Below, piece by piece: positions 1 through 8,665 of a stretch of 64,000 bases of DNA. The first letter of the stretch is position 1, and the number at the start of each line of letters is the position of its first letter. The stretch is from Elainella sp. Prado103 (lineage in GTDB: Bacteria > Cyanobacteriota > Cyanobacteriia > Elainellales > Elainellaceae). Under the pieces are notes generated by a model. That model saw nothing but the letters and a program-made list of their open reading frames with translations. It searched no databases and was not told the origin of the DNA. Both the position numbers and the translations under genes were made by a program. The DNA is taken from contig JALOOM010000001.1 of the NCBI GenBank assembly GCA_025454395.1, positions 124,001 to 188,000 on the forward strand, read 5' to 3'.

Positions 1-242
1 GGGTCGGCATCGATGAAGACACCGCAGTGATTGTGCAGGGCGACCAGTTGGAAGTGGTTGGACAGGGAGCTGTCACGATTATCGATGAAACCACGACGAC
101 CTATCGCAATTTGGATCCGGGCTGGCGCGATCGAACCCTGTCTGTGTTTGGGATTCAGTTACATGTCCTATCAGAAGGGTGCCGGTTTAACCTTCAGACC
201 CGGCTGCCTTTTCCTGCTCCTCAACGGGTAGGGCGCAGCTAA
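1..242 (+). CDS. cphB: cyanophycinase, C-terminal fragment (cut by window edge)
   Basis: About 80 residues of an open frame run in from the left edge (first codon at base 3) and end at TAA 240-242. The segment GIDEDTAVIVQGDQLEV followed by GAVTIID resembles the C-terminal part of peptidase S51 cyanophycinases, which cleave cyanophycin (multi-Arg-poly-Asp) into beta-Asp-Arg dipeptides in the cytoplasm. The catalytic serine region lies outside the window, so activity cannot be judged. Cyanophycin synthetase is often the neighbour of this gene and would be expected to the left. Assignment rests on the conserved tail only. Confidence 0.75.
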   Translation, partial: VGIDEDTAVIVQGDQLEVVGQGAVTIIDETTTTYRNLDPGWRDRTLSVFGIQLHVLSEGCRFNLQTRLPFPAPQRVGRS

Positions 243-300
243 GCCATGGTGAAACCGCATAAACCATTAGCCGTTTAGCCGTATAAAGCATCAAACCGCA

Positions 301-2589
301 TTAAGCCGCATAAACGACCACTGGCACGCGCTTATAGGCCGGTGTGCCCGATCGTTCGTCCATCCGGGCTTTGAAGATCAGATTCACTTCCGGGTAGAAC
401 ATTAACGCAGAACCAGGGCGCACCCCTCCTGGAATAATTTCTACATTTTCTAGCTTGCCCGCATCACCTTGTACTGTAACCCGCTGGTGAGCCGTGAAGC
501 CAGCCAGTTGAATATCGACGGCATTCATCAAAATACAGTTGCGGTGTGGCATACCCCGATAGCGATCATCCGGTTTATACACCACGGTATTGTGCTGGGA
601 GTAACTGCGGCCAGTCATCAAGCTAAGAATGCGATGGGGCAGTTGAGCCGGAATACCAAACTGCTCGGAGGTCGGCAATTGCAAATTAGGCAGAGGCGTA
701 ACAAACATCTGAGCCTGACCCGAAGGCGTGGAAAACTGAGGCTGATCAAAAATTCGCCCACCGATCGTAAATTCTTCTAAGGTGTCATCGATCGTGCCAA
801 TTGCTTCATACCCTGGAATCGTTTGAGCAATCAGTTGACGAATATAGCGCGTCTCCAACATCTGTCTCCATTGGATCGGATAGTCGCCCAAGGAACGGTG
901 AGCTAACTCACAAAGAAACTCCACTTCTGAAACCAGATCGGCATCCTTCAGATGGGTCTGCCCCTCGTCGTTTAACCGCACATAGTTGTTCCCCGATTCA
1001 GTTGTGGTTTTGTGCGGATTCTCAAATCGGTTGAAGACGGGAATCACGATCGTATTTTGCCGACCTAAACCATGAAAATGTCCCAGATTTGGTTTCGTGG
1101 CCAAATAAATCACCGTGTCAATTTGGCTAAATGCCCGTTTGGCTTGGGTCAGATCGGGATTCGCAGCATAGAGGTTACCGCCTAAACAGATCAGGGTGTC
1201 AATCTGACCAGCATCGGCTGCCTCAATCAAACGACGAGTATCATAGCCCGGTACCCGACTGAGGGATCGCCCCAATAGTTGCTCTAACGACTGCTGAATT
1301 TCTTGCTTGAGGCGATCGGTGACGACTACCCCCATGGAGCCAAATCCCTGCACATTGGAATGCCCCCGGATAGGCATTGTGCCTGCTCCTGGTTTGCCTG
1401 CATTGCCAGTTAGCAAAGCCGTGTTTGCGATACTAAAAACGTTATCCACCCCGTTGTCATGCTGGGTCACTCCCATAGCCCAGGCAAATACTACCGTCTG
1501 CGATCGAGCGATCATCTGGGCGGCCAATTCAATTTCAGGTTGGGAGATTCCACAGATTGTGGTGATGGTTTCCCAATCAGTTGCTTTAGCCTGATCGACT
1601 ACCGCCTGCCAACCCTGAGTATGTTGCTGAAGATAATCGATCTGGATTTGCCCAGCTTCGATTAACGCTTTCTGGATCCCCACAAAGACAGCCACATCGC
1701 TGCCCGGAATCAACTGTAGATAGAGGGAGGCAATCTCTGACCCTGTCAAGAGTGAAGTCAGTGGGAAGGCAGGCGAGGCAAACTTCACCAGCCCCACTTC
1801 GATGACTGGGTTAATCACAATGACTTTACCACCCCGATCGCGCAGCTTGATTAACTCATTCATCAAGCGGGGGTGGTTGGCAGGTGCATTGGAACCGATC
1901 AGCACCACACAATCCGCCTGTTGCAAATTTTCCAGGCTCACCATGGACGTGCCAGAGCCAAACATCTGCTTGAGCCCAACGGTAGAAGGGGAATGGCATA
2001 GATCCGAACAGTCGGCCAAGTTATTTGAATCCAAAGTACGCATCAGCAGTTGCAGCAAAAATGCCGCTTCATTGGAGGATCGCCCCGAACTGTAGGAGGC
2101 AATTCGTTCGGGCGGCTGACGCAATGCCGTCTCAGCAATTTGATAAATTTCGTCCCAGCCAATCCGTTCGTAATGATCGCTCCCTGCCCGCAAAATCATT
2201 GGAAAGCTGAGCCGACCCAATCGATCTGCTTCTAGAGAAGTCAACTGTTGCAACTCAGCAATGGGCTGAGCCAAAACCTGCGGGGGCGCAGCCGGTTGAA
2301 TTTCAGCCGAGATTGCTTCTACGCTTTTCATACAGCGTTGTACTTTCTCGCCTGTTTCGTTGGTGAAGCCGCCTTTTTGTCCTCCTGTACCCCAAGCGCA
2401 AGAGAGACAGGCACTCTTGTGTAACAGAGTTTGCCAGAGTTTGGGCCCTTCTGGTGACAGGGTGTGCTCTGCCCAATATTGGATGACAGATAAACCACCA
2501 CCCATCTGGGGTGCCTCGGCTCCGGCCGCATCGGGTAAAGGCGGTTGAATGGGTTGAGACGGGGGCTTTGCGTCAGTAAAGTCTGCCAT
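301..2589 (-). CDS. FdhF/YdeP-type molybdopterin oxidoreductase
   Basis: A 762-residue protein of the formate dehydrogenase H/YdeP branch of the DMSO-reductase superfamily, which uses bis-molybdopterin guanine dinucleotide. Near the N terminus C61-x2-C64 and C86 are the only clustered cysteines, so the Fe-S ligand set is reduced compared with classical FdhF; this looks like YdeP relatives. SGRSSNEA (around 168-175) and CHSPSTVGL (Cys198, the likely molybdenum ligand in place of selenocysteine) are family hallmarks. The C-terminal molydopterin-dinucleotide-binding part carries LMTGRSYSQHNT. No signal peptide is seen, so it is probably cytoplasmic. Substrate is unknown: YdeP relatives are linked to acid resistance in enterobacteria, but nothing here confirms formate as substrate. 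No partner subunit or fdhD is adjacent. Confidence 0.85.
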   Translation of the reverse strand: MADFTDAKPPSQPIQPPLPDAAGAEAPQMGGGLSVIQYWAEHTLSPEGPKLWQTLLHKSACLSCAWGTGGQKGGFTNETGEKVQRCMKSVEAISAEIQPAAPPQVLAQPIAELQQLTSLEADRLGRLSFPMILRAGSDHYERIGWDEIYQIAETALRQPPERIASYSSGRSSNEAAFLLQLLMRTLDSNNLADCSDLCHSPSTVGLKQMFGSGTSMVSLENLQQADCVVLIGSNAPANHPRLMNELIKLRDRGGKVIVINPVIEVGLVKFASPAFPLTSLLTGSEIASLYLQLIPGSDVAVFVGIQKALIEAGQIQIDYLQQHTQGWQAVVDQAKATDWETITTICGISQPEIELAAQMIARSQTVVFAWAMGVTQHDNGVDNVFSIANTALLTGNAGKPGAGTMPIRGHSNVQGFGSMGVVVTDRLKQEIQQSLEQLLGRSLSRVPGYDTRRLIEAADAGQIDTLICLGGNLYAANPDLTQAKRAFSQIDTVIYLATKPNLGHFHGLGRQNTIVIPVFNRFENPHKTTTESGNNYVRLNDEGQTHLKDADLVSEVEFLCELAHRSLGDYPIQWRQMLETRYIRQLIAQTIPGYEAIGTIDDTLEEFTIGGRIFDQPQFSTPSGQAQMFVTPLPNLQLPTSEQFGIPAQLPHRILSLMTGRSYSQHNTVVYKPDDRYRGMPHRNCILMNAVDIQLAGFTAHQRVTVQGDAGKLENVEIIPGGVRPGSALMFYPEVNLIFKARMDERSGTPAYKRVPVVVYAA

Positions 2590-2730
2590 TCTGGGTCGCC
2601 TCCGGACGATCGATCAAAAATGGAATCCTCTCTTAAACTATCGTGAATTTTTCGATCGCAGCACCGACCTGGAAGTAGATTTTCTAACCCGCTACGAGGG
2701 CAGCACAGAGAACAAGGATTGAACAGGCAG

Positions 2731-2799
2731 CCTAAAAACAGGCGACCTAAAAACAGGCGACCTAAAAACAGGCGACCTAAAAACAGGCGACCTAAAAAA
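2731..2799. repeat. 15-bp tandem array, 4.6 copies
   Basis: The unit CCTAAAAACAGGCGA occurs four times without change (2731, 2746, 2761, 2776) and is followed by a partial copy to 2799. Its A-rich end forms the U-tract of the minus-strand hairpin that follows at 2794-2818. A second small duplication, GATTGACCTAAA twice at 2825-2848, sits just to the right. Confidence 0.95.
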
Positions 2800-2818
2800 G
2801 GCAGAGAACTTCCCTGCC
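2794..2818 (-). terminator. putative intrinsic terminator of the SLH gene
   Basis: Read on the minus strand, GGCAG at 2818-2814 pairs with CTGCC at 2804-2800 around a short loop and is followed at once by six T. It lies about 110 bp beyond the stop of the SLH-domain gene. The stem is short (5-6 bp), so strength is uncertain. Confidence 0.5.
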
Positions 2819-2928
2819 TGAGAGGATTGACCTAAAGATTGACCTAAAGATTGATGCAAGGTTGACTAATAGGCGATCGACAAATGAGACTGGCTGCCCT
2901 CATCCAACAGGATAACCTACCTGCATGG

Positions 2929-4158
2929 CTACTGCATCGCTAAGGGTGCGTTCAAAGTCAGTGCTAAATCCGTATTCGGGTTAATCGAAATCAGGGTGAC
3001 AGAGTCGCGACCCAGGAAGAAGCCTGCCAACGCCCCAGCCGCACCTCCGCCTAATACGGTAATCAGCTCCACCTCCCGATCGCCCGTCAATCCAGTAATG
3101 GCCGCCGCCGCTCCAGCACCGAGAGCAGCTCCACTGACGATTTCTAGTGCATTGGCCCCTTTAGTGACTCGTTGCGTCGTGGTGACTACTGAAGAGGAGG
3201 CATTGAGGGGCAGACGGGTGCGATCGTCAATCACTAGCTCTTTGGCGTAAAATCTGGCTCCCCGTCCTTCTAGTCGGAGTTCACCCACCACCTGACTATT
3301 GGCAGGCACTAGGACACGACCATTGGCCGTAATATCCCGGCTGACGATCAAGGTGAGGGGCACTGGATCGGGCTCTTCCAACGAAATCAAGATTTTCTCA
3401 GCTTGGTGGCTGGTAGCCAGAAGGGTGCCTACTGGCAGTTGCGCCGATACCGATCCGGTTGAACCTGAAGCACCAACGATGTAAGGAGAGCTGATCGCTG
3501 CGGTTTTCCCAGAACTCACCAAGGCCTGATAGATGAAAGCAGCCACTTCCGCTCGGGTTGCAGCCCGATTGGGATTTAAGGTTTGCACATTGGGATAGTT
3601 CACGACGATTTTCTTTTCGGTTGCAGCCGCAATACTATTAGTCGCCCAACCAGGGATCGCCGCCGCATCATTATACACCTGCAATGTTCTACCTGAATCA
3701 TTGCTATTGGCATAACCTAAACCGTTCGATAAAGAAACTAACACCTGAGCCCGTGGAATATTTTCTTCTGGGCGAAATACGTTTCCTGGATACCCACTCA
3801 AAAATCCCGTTTTGTAGGCATCCTGGATTGCCGTCGTTGCCCAGTAGTTACTCGGAACATCCACGAAGCTATTTCCTTGACGGATGGCTGTCGCAGAAAA
3901 AGCCTGACGAATCATGGCAGCAAACTGGGCTCGTGTGACGGGATCGTTGGGGCGGAAGGTGCCATCAGGAAAACCTCGAATCACATTGCGTTGGTTTAAT
4001 TCTTGAATAAATCCGGCTGCCCAATAGCTGGAAGACACATCCGAAAATTGGGTTTGCGCATAGGCTGGAGCTTGAATAACGATCGGAGTAGCGGCTCCAG
4101 CCGTTAAAGTGAGCATAGCAAACAGAGCCGTACCAGACTGCCAGTTAAAACCAGACAT
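2929..4158 (-). CDS. secreted S-layer homology (SLH) domain protein
   Basis: A 409-residue protein with a signal peptide (hydrophobic segment 10-30, probable cleavage after AYA at 32-34). Three SLH-type modules follow at about 37-85, 98-146 and 160-215; FSDV, YWA and FRP-x5-TRAQF are the recognisable signatures. SLH modules usually bind pyruvylated cell-wall polymer or S-layer/outer-membrane structures. The rest (about 230-409) is not a porin barrel. It is a beta-rich region followed by a Gly/Ala-rich hydrophobic zipper at 342-383 of the kind seen in glycine-zipper membrane proteins. The protein is therefore probably anchored in the envelope, with an unknown role. It is transcribed alone; a terminator candidate follows. 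Confidence 0.8.
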   Translation of the reverse strand: MSGFNWQSGTALFAMLTLTAGAATPIVIQAPAYAQTQFSDVSSSYWAAGFIQELNQRNVIRGFPDGTFRPNDPVTRAQFAAMIRQAFSATAIRQGNSFVDVPSNYWATTAIQDAYKTGFLSGYPGNVFRPEENIPRAQVLVSLSNGLGYANSNDSGRTLQVYNDAAAIPGWATNSIAAATEKKIVVNYPNVQTLNPNRAATRAEVAAFIYQALVSSGKTAAISSPYIVGASGSTGSVSAQLPVGTLLATSHQAEKILISLEEPDPVPLTLIVSRDITANGRVLVPANSQVVGELRLEGRGARFYAKELVIDDRTRLPLNASSSVVTTTQRVTKGANALEIVSGAALGAGAAAAITGLTGDREVELITVLGGGAAGALAGFFLGRDSVTLISINPNTDLALTLNAPLAMQ

Positions 4159-4550
4159 CTTGAAGTTCCTCGCAAGTGGTTGAAAATGTGATGGAGCCGA
4201 AATTGGATGGAGGCTGCTCCCCCCTTGATAAGATTCCCTGGAGTCGGCTCATTCGCTCTCAGTAGAAAACGGTTGCTAATACAGAAATCATTTTTCGAAC
4301 GATCGCCTAACTATCTGAAGCCTGGATTGGGTTAATCTACAGTTATTGCAACAATATGCTGCTAGGATCGATCGAAGGAACAATAAAGGAATGCTGGATC
4401 AAAGCATTGACAAGTTCAATAGGATTTCATGGGATTAAATTGGATTCCATTGTTCAGGAGTGGTGCTGTTATCCCCTATGACCTGGCAGAGGATGCAAAA
4501 GTTCCTCAGTAATTTCAACTCAATGCGTGACATGGGTCACTGCGCTGGGT
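4159..4550. other. intergenic region, no recognisable element
   Basis: About 390 bp separate the SLH gene start from the stop of the nucleotidyltransferase gene, both on the minus strand. It is AT-richer than the flanks and must hold the SLH promoter. I see no hairpin, repeat array or ORF worth calling. Confidence 0.5.
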
Positions 4551-5432
4551 TTAGGTAAGCGACCGAATCGCTTGACGCAAATCATCCGGAGTTCCCACAT
4601 CTAAATAGCGACCTTCTGGAAAACATTCGGCTTGAACGTCTAATCCGGCAGCAATTCCAGCTTGGATGACATCCCCGATCGGTAATTCAGTGGTGGGTTG
4701 GTGCTGCTGCAAAAACTCATGTAAAAATTGGGTGAACCGAGGTGTCCAAACTGCGATCGCCCACATGTACTTCAGATCAGATTGCTGGGGCTTTTCAATA
4801 ATTTGTTGTACTCGTCCGCTGGAATCGATTGACACCATGCCTGCTTTCCAGGTTTGTTGAGTTGGAAACAGTCCTAACACTACATCCGCCTGCCTCTGTC
4901 GCAATCGGTTGAGCACTTGCTGATAGGCTGCTGCCGGTTCAAATAGAATATCAGGAAACCCCAATGCCACGATCGATCGCTGCACAAATGGGTAGGCTTG
5001 ATCCAGCGTGTAGGGTACGCCATAGGGAACATGCACCGTCATATAGGCAAAATGCATGTTGAGCATCGTACCATCACCAAAATAGGCCGGAATATCCCAC
5101 TTGCCTGGACGTAAAACCCAAATCGCTTTGGTAATCCCTGCTAGTCGCATTTTTTCCAATAGATAATGGGCAACCACCTTTGGCTTGAGTGCAGTTTCAG
5201 ACCGGGATTGACCTGACAGGTCGGGATTAGCGATCTGCTCGCAGCGTTGTTCTGGATGAAACCCGATCGGATATAGCTCTTTACTCATCGGTAGAGGAGA
5301 TAACCGAGTGGCTTGCCCCCCGGCAGGTAATAGAGCGATCACCTCAAGGGAGTCGATCGAATCAGCAGTCAGAATAGGGAGATCAATCTCAGCGGAGGGA
5401 GTGGATCGATCGCAGCGGGAGACATCAGACAT
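4551..5432 (-). CDS. sugar-phosphate nucleotidyltransferase family protein
   Basis: A 293-residue NTP_transferase-fold protein. The signature AGGQATRLSPLPMSKELYP (about 38-55) matches the nucleotide-binding G-x-G-T-R-L-x-P-x-x-K-E loop of glucose-1-phosphate thymidylyl/uridylyl/cytidylyltransferases. GFPDILF (about 158-164) supplies the acidic metal ligand, IIEKP is the substrate-loop motif, and RYLDVGTPDD closes the domain. About 30 extra residues precede the fold. It would make an NDP-sugar for polysaccharide synthesis, which fits its position divergently next to the hps-like genes. The nucleotide and sugar cannot be told from the sequence. It could also be a regulatory or degenerate paralogue, because the first glycine motif is looser than usual. 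Confidence 0.75.
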   Translation of the reverse strand: MSDVSRCDRSTPSAEIDLPILTADSIDSLEVIALLPAGGQATRLSPLPMSKELYPIGFHPEQRCEQIANPDLSGQSRSETALKPKVVAHYLLEKMRLAGITKAIWVLRPGKWDIPAYFGDGTMLNMHFAYMTVHVPYGVPYTLDQAYPFVQRSIVALGFPDILFEPAAAYQQVLNRLRQRQADVVLGLFPTQQTWKAGMVSIDSSGRVQQIIEKPQQSDLKYMWAIAVWTPRFTQFLHEFLQQHQPTTELPIGDVIQAGIAAGLDVQAECFPEGRYLDVGTPDDLRQAIRSLT

Positions 5433-5565
5433 AGGTAGACACAGGCAGAATTTCTAAGCCAGTGGGAGCACTGTTTGCATTATCGCCTTAATCGCGATCC
5501 CGTTAATCCCCTGGTCACTCAGGGAATAACTAACTAAGTGGGTAAATTTCATGACCTTTCAATCT

Positions 5566-5636
5566 GAAGCTCCAGTTTCTGAGCTCCAGTTTCTGAGTTC
5601 CAGTTTCTGAGCTCCAGTTTCTGAGCTCCAGTTTCT
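5566..5636. repeat. 14-bp tandem array, five copies
   Basis: The unit GAGCTCCAGTTTCT is repeated five times (5566, 5581, 5595, 5609, 5623), the first copy with one inserted base and one copy with a single change. It sits between the divergent starts of the nucleotidyltransferase and HpsL-like genes, so it is in a promoter region rather than a gene end. Confidence 0.95.
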
Positions 5637-5687
5637 GAAGCTCTGCACTGTCTAGTGTCTTCTGATCACTACGACTCTCTAATCTGA

Positions 5688-7412
5688 GTGTCAACCTGCT
5701 GCCTCCTGATTCTTTGCCCTTTTGGTTCAACCCTGCCTGTGCTAGTTAGTCGCCCTCCCATTGAGCAAATCCAGTCTCTGTCTGCCACTTCGGCAGCAGC
5801 CTCGGCGATCCCGCAGCTCAGCCCAGAGGAGGAAAGATCCCGCAAGCGGCAAGCGGCTCGACGACGCAAAGAACTGATCAACTTCACAGTTGGCACCTTT
5901 TTCTTTGCAGTGCTCGTCGGAGGGGTGATCGGGCTGATTGGGGGATTAAAAGCGGGGGTGGGAACGATCGCAGCCTTACTGTTTTTACCCCTGTCCTACA
6001 AATATCCTCGCACAGCATTGTGGGCCTTTTTCATTTATCTGCCCTTTGGTGGCACGATCACCTACATGATCGGCAATAGCCCACTGCTCCAGTTAGCAAA
6101 AGATGGACTATATTTACCGGCTCTGTTTGGACTGTATCAACAATGTCGGCGTGAGCGGCAGTCGATGTTCATTCCCAAACAATTACTCACCCCCTTAATT
6201 ATTTTGATCTTGTGTTGCTTGCTCACGTTTTTCTCAGCCAACGTCTACCAGCAATTTTTTGGAGCTGATGGAGAGAAGCCGATCGCCATGGGCATTTTGG
6301 GGTTCAAAGTCCTAATTGGCTATGCGCCGTTGATTCCCTGTGCCTATTATTTAATTCGCCATAAGAAAGACACTTTCTTTTTGATGCGCCTATCCAGCCT
6401 GTTAATTGTGATTTGCTGCGGGTTGGCGATGGTGCAATATTTAATGCTGCTGACGGGCAAATGTGCAGGGACTCGATTTGAAGAAGGGGCAGATTTGTTT
6501 AAGGCCTCTCTGGAAGCCCGATGTTTTGTGGGTGGAGCCTTGCTCTACAGTCCCCAGCAGGGGGTGATCCGGCTACCCGGTACCTTTGTAGCTCCCTGGC
6601 AATGGGGGTGGTTTTTGATTTCTAGCACCTTCTTCGGCTTTGCTTCTGCCTTCAGCGATCCCAAATTCCATGGGCGCATCTTGGGTTTAGCAGCGATGGG
6701 CTTAACCTTTGTGCTGGCAGTGGTGTCAGGGCAGCGAATCGCTCTGGCCCTAGTGCCGACGGTGATCGGGCTCCTGTTGCTGTTGACTGGACAGGTGGCT
6801 AACCTAAAGCGGTTTATCCCGATCGGAGTGGCTTTGGGGCTGGCCTTAAGCATTGCCGCCTTGAAAAATCCAGCCACCGTTCAAGAACGGATTAATAGCT
6901 TTATCGTCCGCTGGCAAGCTTCCCCCCCTGATGCTTTCATTCGGGGTCAATTTTTCTGGGCCATGAAGGAAGGTGGGTTTCTGGGTGCAGGATTAGGACG
7001 AGCCACTAATTCTGCCCGCGCTTTAGGACGAACCGAATTGGTGGAAACCTATTATCCTAAGCTGTTGTATGAAATGGGCCCCTTAGGAGCCCTTGCGTTC
7101 TTTGCCGTGGTCACCACTCTCACGATCGTCACCTTTAAAGTCTATCGATCCTTGCGCGATCGAAACTTTCGGGGCTATGGTGCGGCGCTCTGGGTCTTTG
7201 TCCTGTTCATTAGTTATAACACCTACTATTACCCGCTCGATGTGGATCCGGTTGCAGTCTATTACTGGTTTTTTGCTGGGGTGATCCTGAAGTTGCCGGA
7301 AGTGGAGCGCTTGGCCAAGTTGGAACCCGATGCTGAACTCGACGAACCCCCCGATCCCAAACAAAAAAAACGAACCAAGAAGCTCCGCAAAAAGAAGAAA
7401 AAACGCCGATGA
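5688..7412 (+). CDS. hpsL: HpsL-like polysaccharide polymerase/ligase membrane protein
   Basis: A 574-residue polytopic membrane protein. A basic stretch (47-62, rich in RKR and RRRK) precedes about ten hydrophobic segments from residue 67 to 530. The long hydrophilic loop followed by GQRIALAL and GFLGAGLGRA resembles the Wzy/O-antigen ligase family. The C terminus is a hydrophilic tail ending in a run of lysines and arginines. The overall pattern matches what I know as hormogonium polysaccharide biosynthesis protein HpsL, likely acting in the inner membrane on lipid-linked glycan. The start is uncertain: ATG 5688 adds about 17 unusual residues and GTG 5739 is an alternative; neither has a strong ribosome site. 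Two GT genes of the same type follow. Confidence 0.65.
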   Translation: MSTCCLLILCPFGSTLPVLVSRPPIEQIQSLSATSAAASAIPQLSPEEERSRKRQAARRRKELINFTVGTFFFAVLVGGVIGLIGGLKAGVGTIAALLFLPLSYKYPRTALWAFFIYLPFGGTITYMIGNSPLLQLAKDGLYLPALFGLYQQCRRERQSMFIPKQLLTPLIILILCCLLTFFSANVYQQFFGADGEKPIAMGILGFKVLIGYAPLIPCAYYLIRHKKDTFFLMRLSSLLIVICCGLAMVQYLMLLTGKCAGTRFEEGADLFKASLEARCFVGGALLYSPQQGVIRLPGTFVAPWQWGWFLISSTFFGFASAFSDPKFHGRILGLAAMGLTFVLAVVSGQRIALALVPTVIGLLLLLTGQVANLKRFIPIGVALGLALSIAALKNPATVQERINSFIVRWQASPPDAFIRGQFFWAMKEGGFLGAGLGRATNSARALGRTELVETYYPKLLYEMGPLGALAFFAVVTTLTIVTFKVYRSLRDRNFRGYGAALWVFVLFISYNTYYYPLDVDPVAVYYWFFAGVILKLPEVERLAKLEPDAELDEPPDPKQKKRTKKLRKKKKKRR

Positions 7413-7467
7413 GAATGCCTAGAGCCCCTAGCGTCCTGTTCCTCTAATGAACTCGTCTTGAATCAGT

Positions 7468-7548
7468 ATTCAGTCTGCATACAGTCAATATTCAAATAAT
7501 CCCCAAAAAGCATTCAAAAATATTCAATTATCATTCGGTTAACATTCA
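7468..7548 (+). promoter_or_regulatory. 11-bp-phased ATTCA direct repeats upstream of hpsN-like gene
   Basis: ATTCA (or one-base variants) starts at 7468, 7479 (ATACA), 7490, 7512, 7522, 7533 (ATTCG) and 7544; the spacings are 11, 11, 22, 10, 11, 11. The slot at 7501 is empty. Such helical phasing of short direct repeats is the layout of OmpR/PhoB-type response-regulator sites. It could instead be an eroded 11-bp tandem repeat. It ends about 50 bp before the GTG start at 7601. Confidence 0.45.
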
Positions 7549-7589
7549 AGTAGTTACTCACTCTTGAACCAACCTTTTATCTTCTATAC

Positions 7590-7595
7590 AGGAGG
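7590..7595 (+). promoter_or_regulatory. strong ribosome-binding site that fixes the GTG start
   Basis: AGGAGG lies five bases before GTG 7601. Such a full Shine-Dalgarno is rare in this window and supports GTG as the start of the glycosyltransferase. Confidence 0.8.
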
Positions 7596-7600
7596 TTTGC

Positions 7601-8653
7601 GTGATCCCTTTAGTTTCGGTGATTATTCCCACTTACGGCCGAGAGCAAGTGCTGCAAGAAACGATCGCCAGCGTACTGCAACAAGACTACCCCCACTATG
7701 AAGTGATTGTGGTGGATCAGACCCGCCACCATGAGCCTGCGACCCAGTCCTATCTTCAGGGCTTAGCAGCGACTGCAAAAATTCGCTGGTTTCAAGTCAG
7801 TTGGGCTAGTTTGCCTGGGGCTCGCAATTACGGCGTGCGTCGATCGACGGGTGAAATTATTGTATTTCTAGATGATGATGTCGTGCTGCCTGCTGGATTT
7901 ATTGCAGCCCATGTCCAAAACTTTGATCGCCCCGAAGTAGGAGCGGTGGCTGGACGCATTTTCGATCGGATGAAATTGGCCGAAGCAGAGGCAGATTTGG
8001 TGATTGAAGATCTGCCACCGGAGGCAATGGATCCGGGGCTCGCTTGGCATCACCTCAACCTGGTACATACAATCAAACCCCAATGGGTGCTAACCGCACG
8101 GGGTTGCAATATGTCATTTCGCCGCATTCTATTTGACCAGCATCAGCTCTGGTTTGATGAGCGGTTTCAAGGCAGTGCCGTTCGAGAGGAATCAGACTTC
8201 TGTTTGCGGATTCGTTCCACGGGCTACCAAATCTGGTATGACCCAACTGCCCATCTGGTTCATTTGGGAGAAGAATCAGGCGGTTGCCATGACATCAGTA
8301 CCCGATCGTTGGAATACCAAATTACCTTCTATCACAACAACTTTCTAATGGCATTGAAAAACCTCACGCCTCAGCAGTTCTTGCATTTAGCATCCGAACT
8401 GTACCGCTGTCAGGTGATGGGTCGGCCACCCTGTCATAAAAGTGGCTCTCCCATTCGTGTGCTGAGCCGATCGATCTTCTATGGGATTGGTTTTCTTAGC
8501 GCAGTCTTCACCTTATTCCGTTCACCCTGGCAAGATGGGCAGGTTTATAGTCAGCTCGATCGGCTGGAGCTTTCAGCCAATCCAGCACAGCAGGATCCAG
8601 CGCCGCTACAATTAGACCCAGCCGATACAGCTAGAATTGGGTCTAGAATTTAA
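7601..8653 (+). CDS. hpsN: HpsN-like family 2 glycosyltransferase
   Basis: A 350-residue GT-A glycosyltransferase. PLVSVIIPTYGRE opens the nucleotide-binding fold, DQT replaces the usual D-x-S, and FLDDDV (about 87-92) is the DXD metal site. RGCNMSFRR and EESDFCLRIR (ED acceptor region) follow. A hydrophobic segment at about 285-305 may associate it with the membrane. It would transfer a sugar from an NDP-sugar during exopolysaccharide assembly. Family pattern and position after the HpsL-like gene suggest hormogonium polysaccharide HpsN. Translation starts at GTG with a consensus ribosome site. The 3-prime end is an imperfect repeat of TAGAATTTA that also contains the stop of the opposing PRC-barrel gene. 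Confidence 0.7.
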   Translation: MIPLVSVIIPTYGREQVLQETIASVLQQDYPHYEVIVVDQTRHHEPATQSYLQGLAATAKIRWFQVSWASLPGARNYGVRRSTGEIIVFLDDDVVLPAGFIAAHVQNFDRPEVGAVAGRIFDRMKLAEAEADLVIEDLPPEAMDPGLAWHHLNLVHTIKPQWVLTARGCNMSFRRILFDQHQLWFDERFQGSAVREESDFCLRIRSTGYQIWYDPTAHLVHLGEESGGCHDISTRSLEYQITFYHNNFLMALKNLTPQQFLHLASELYRCQVMGRPPCHKSGSPIRVLSRSIFYGIGFLSAVFTLFRSPWQDGQVYSQLDRLELSANPAQQDPAPLQLDPADTARIGSRI

Positions 8654-8665
8654 CGGGATTAGAAT

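Larger units (their letters stand above)
2590..2928. other. intergenic region with two tandem arrays and a terminator
   Basis: No gene is seen between the starts and ends of the two flanking minus-strand genes. The stretch holds a 15-bp array (2731-2799), a 12-bp unit repeated twice (2825-2848) and a hairpin terminator at 2794-2818, which are listed separately where they carry information. The upstream side of the oxidoreductase must contain its promoter, but no clear -35/-10 pair was recognised. Confidence 0.6.
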
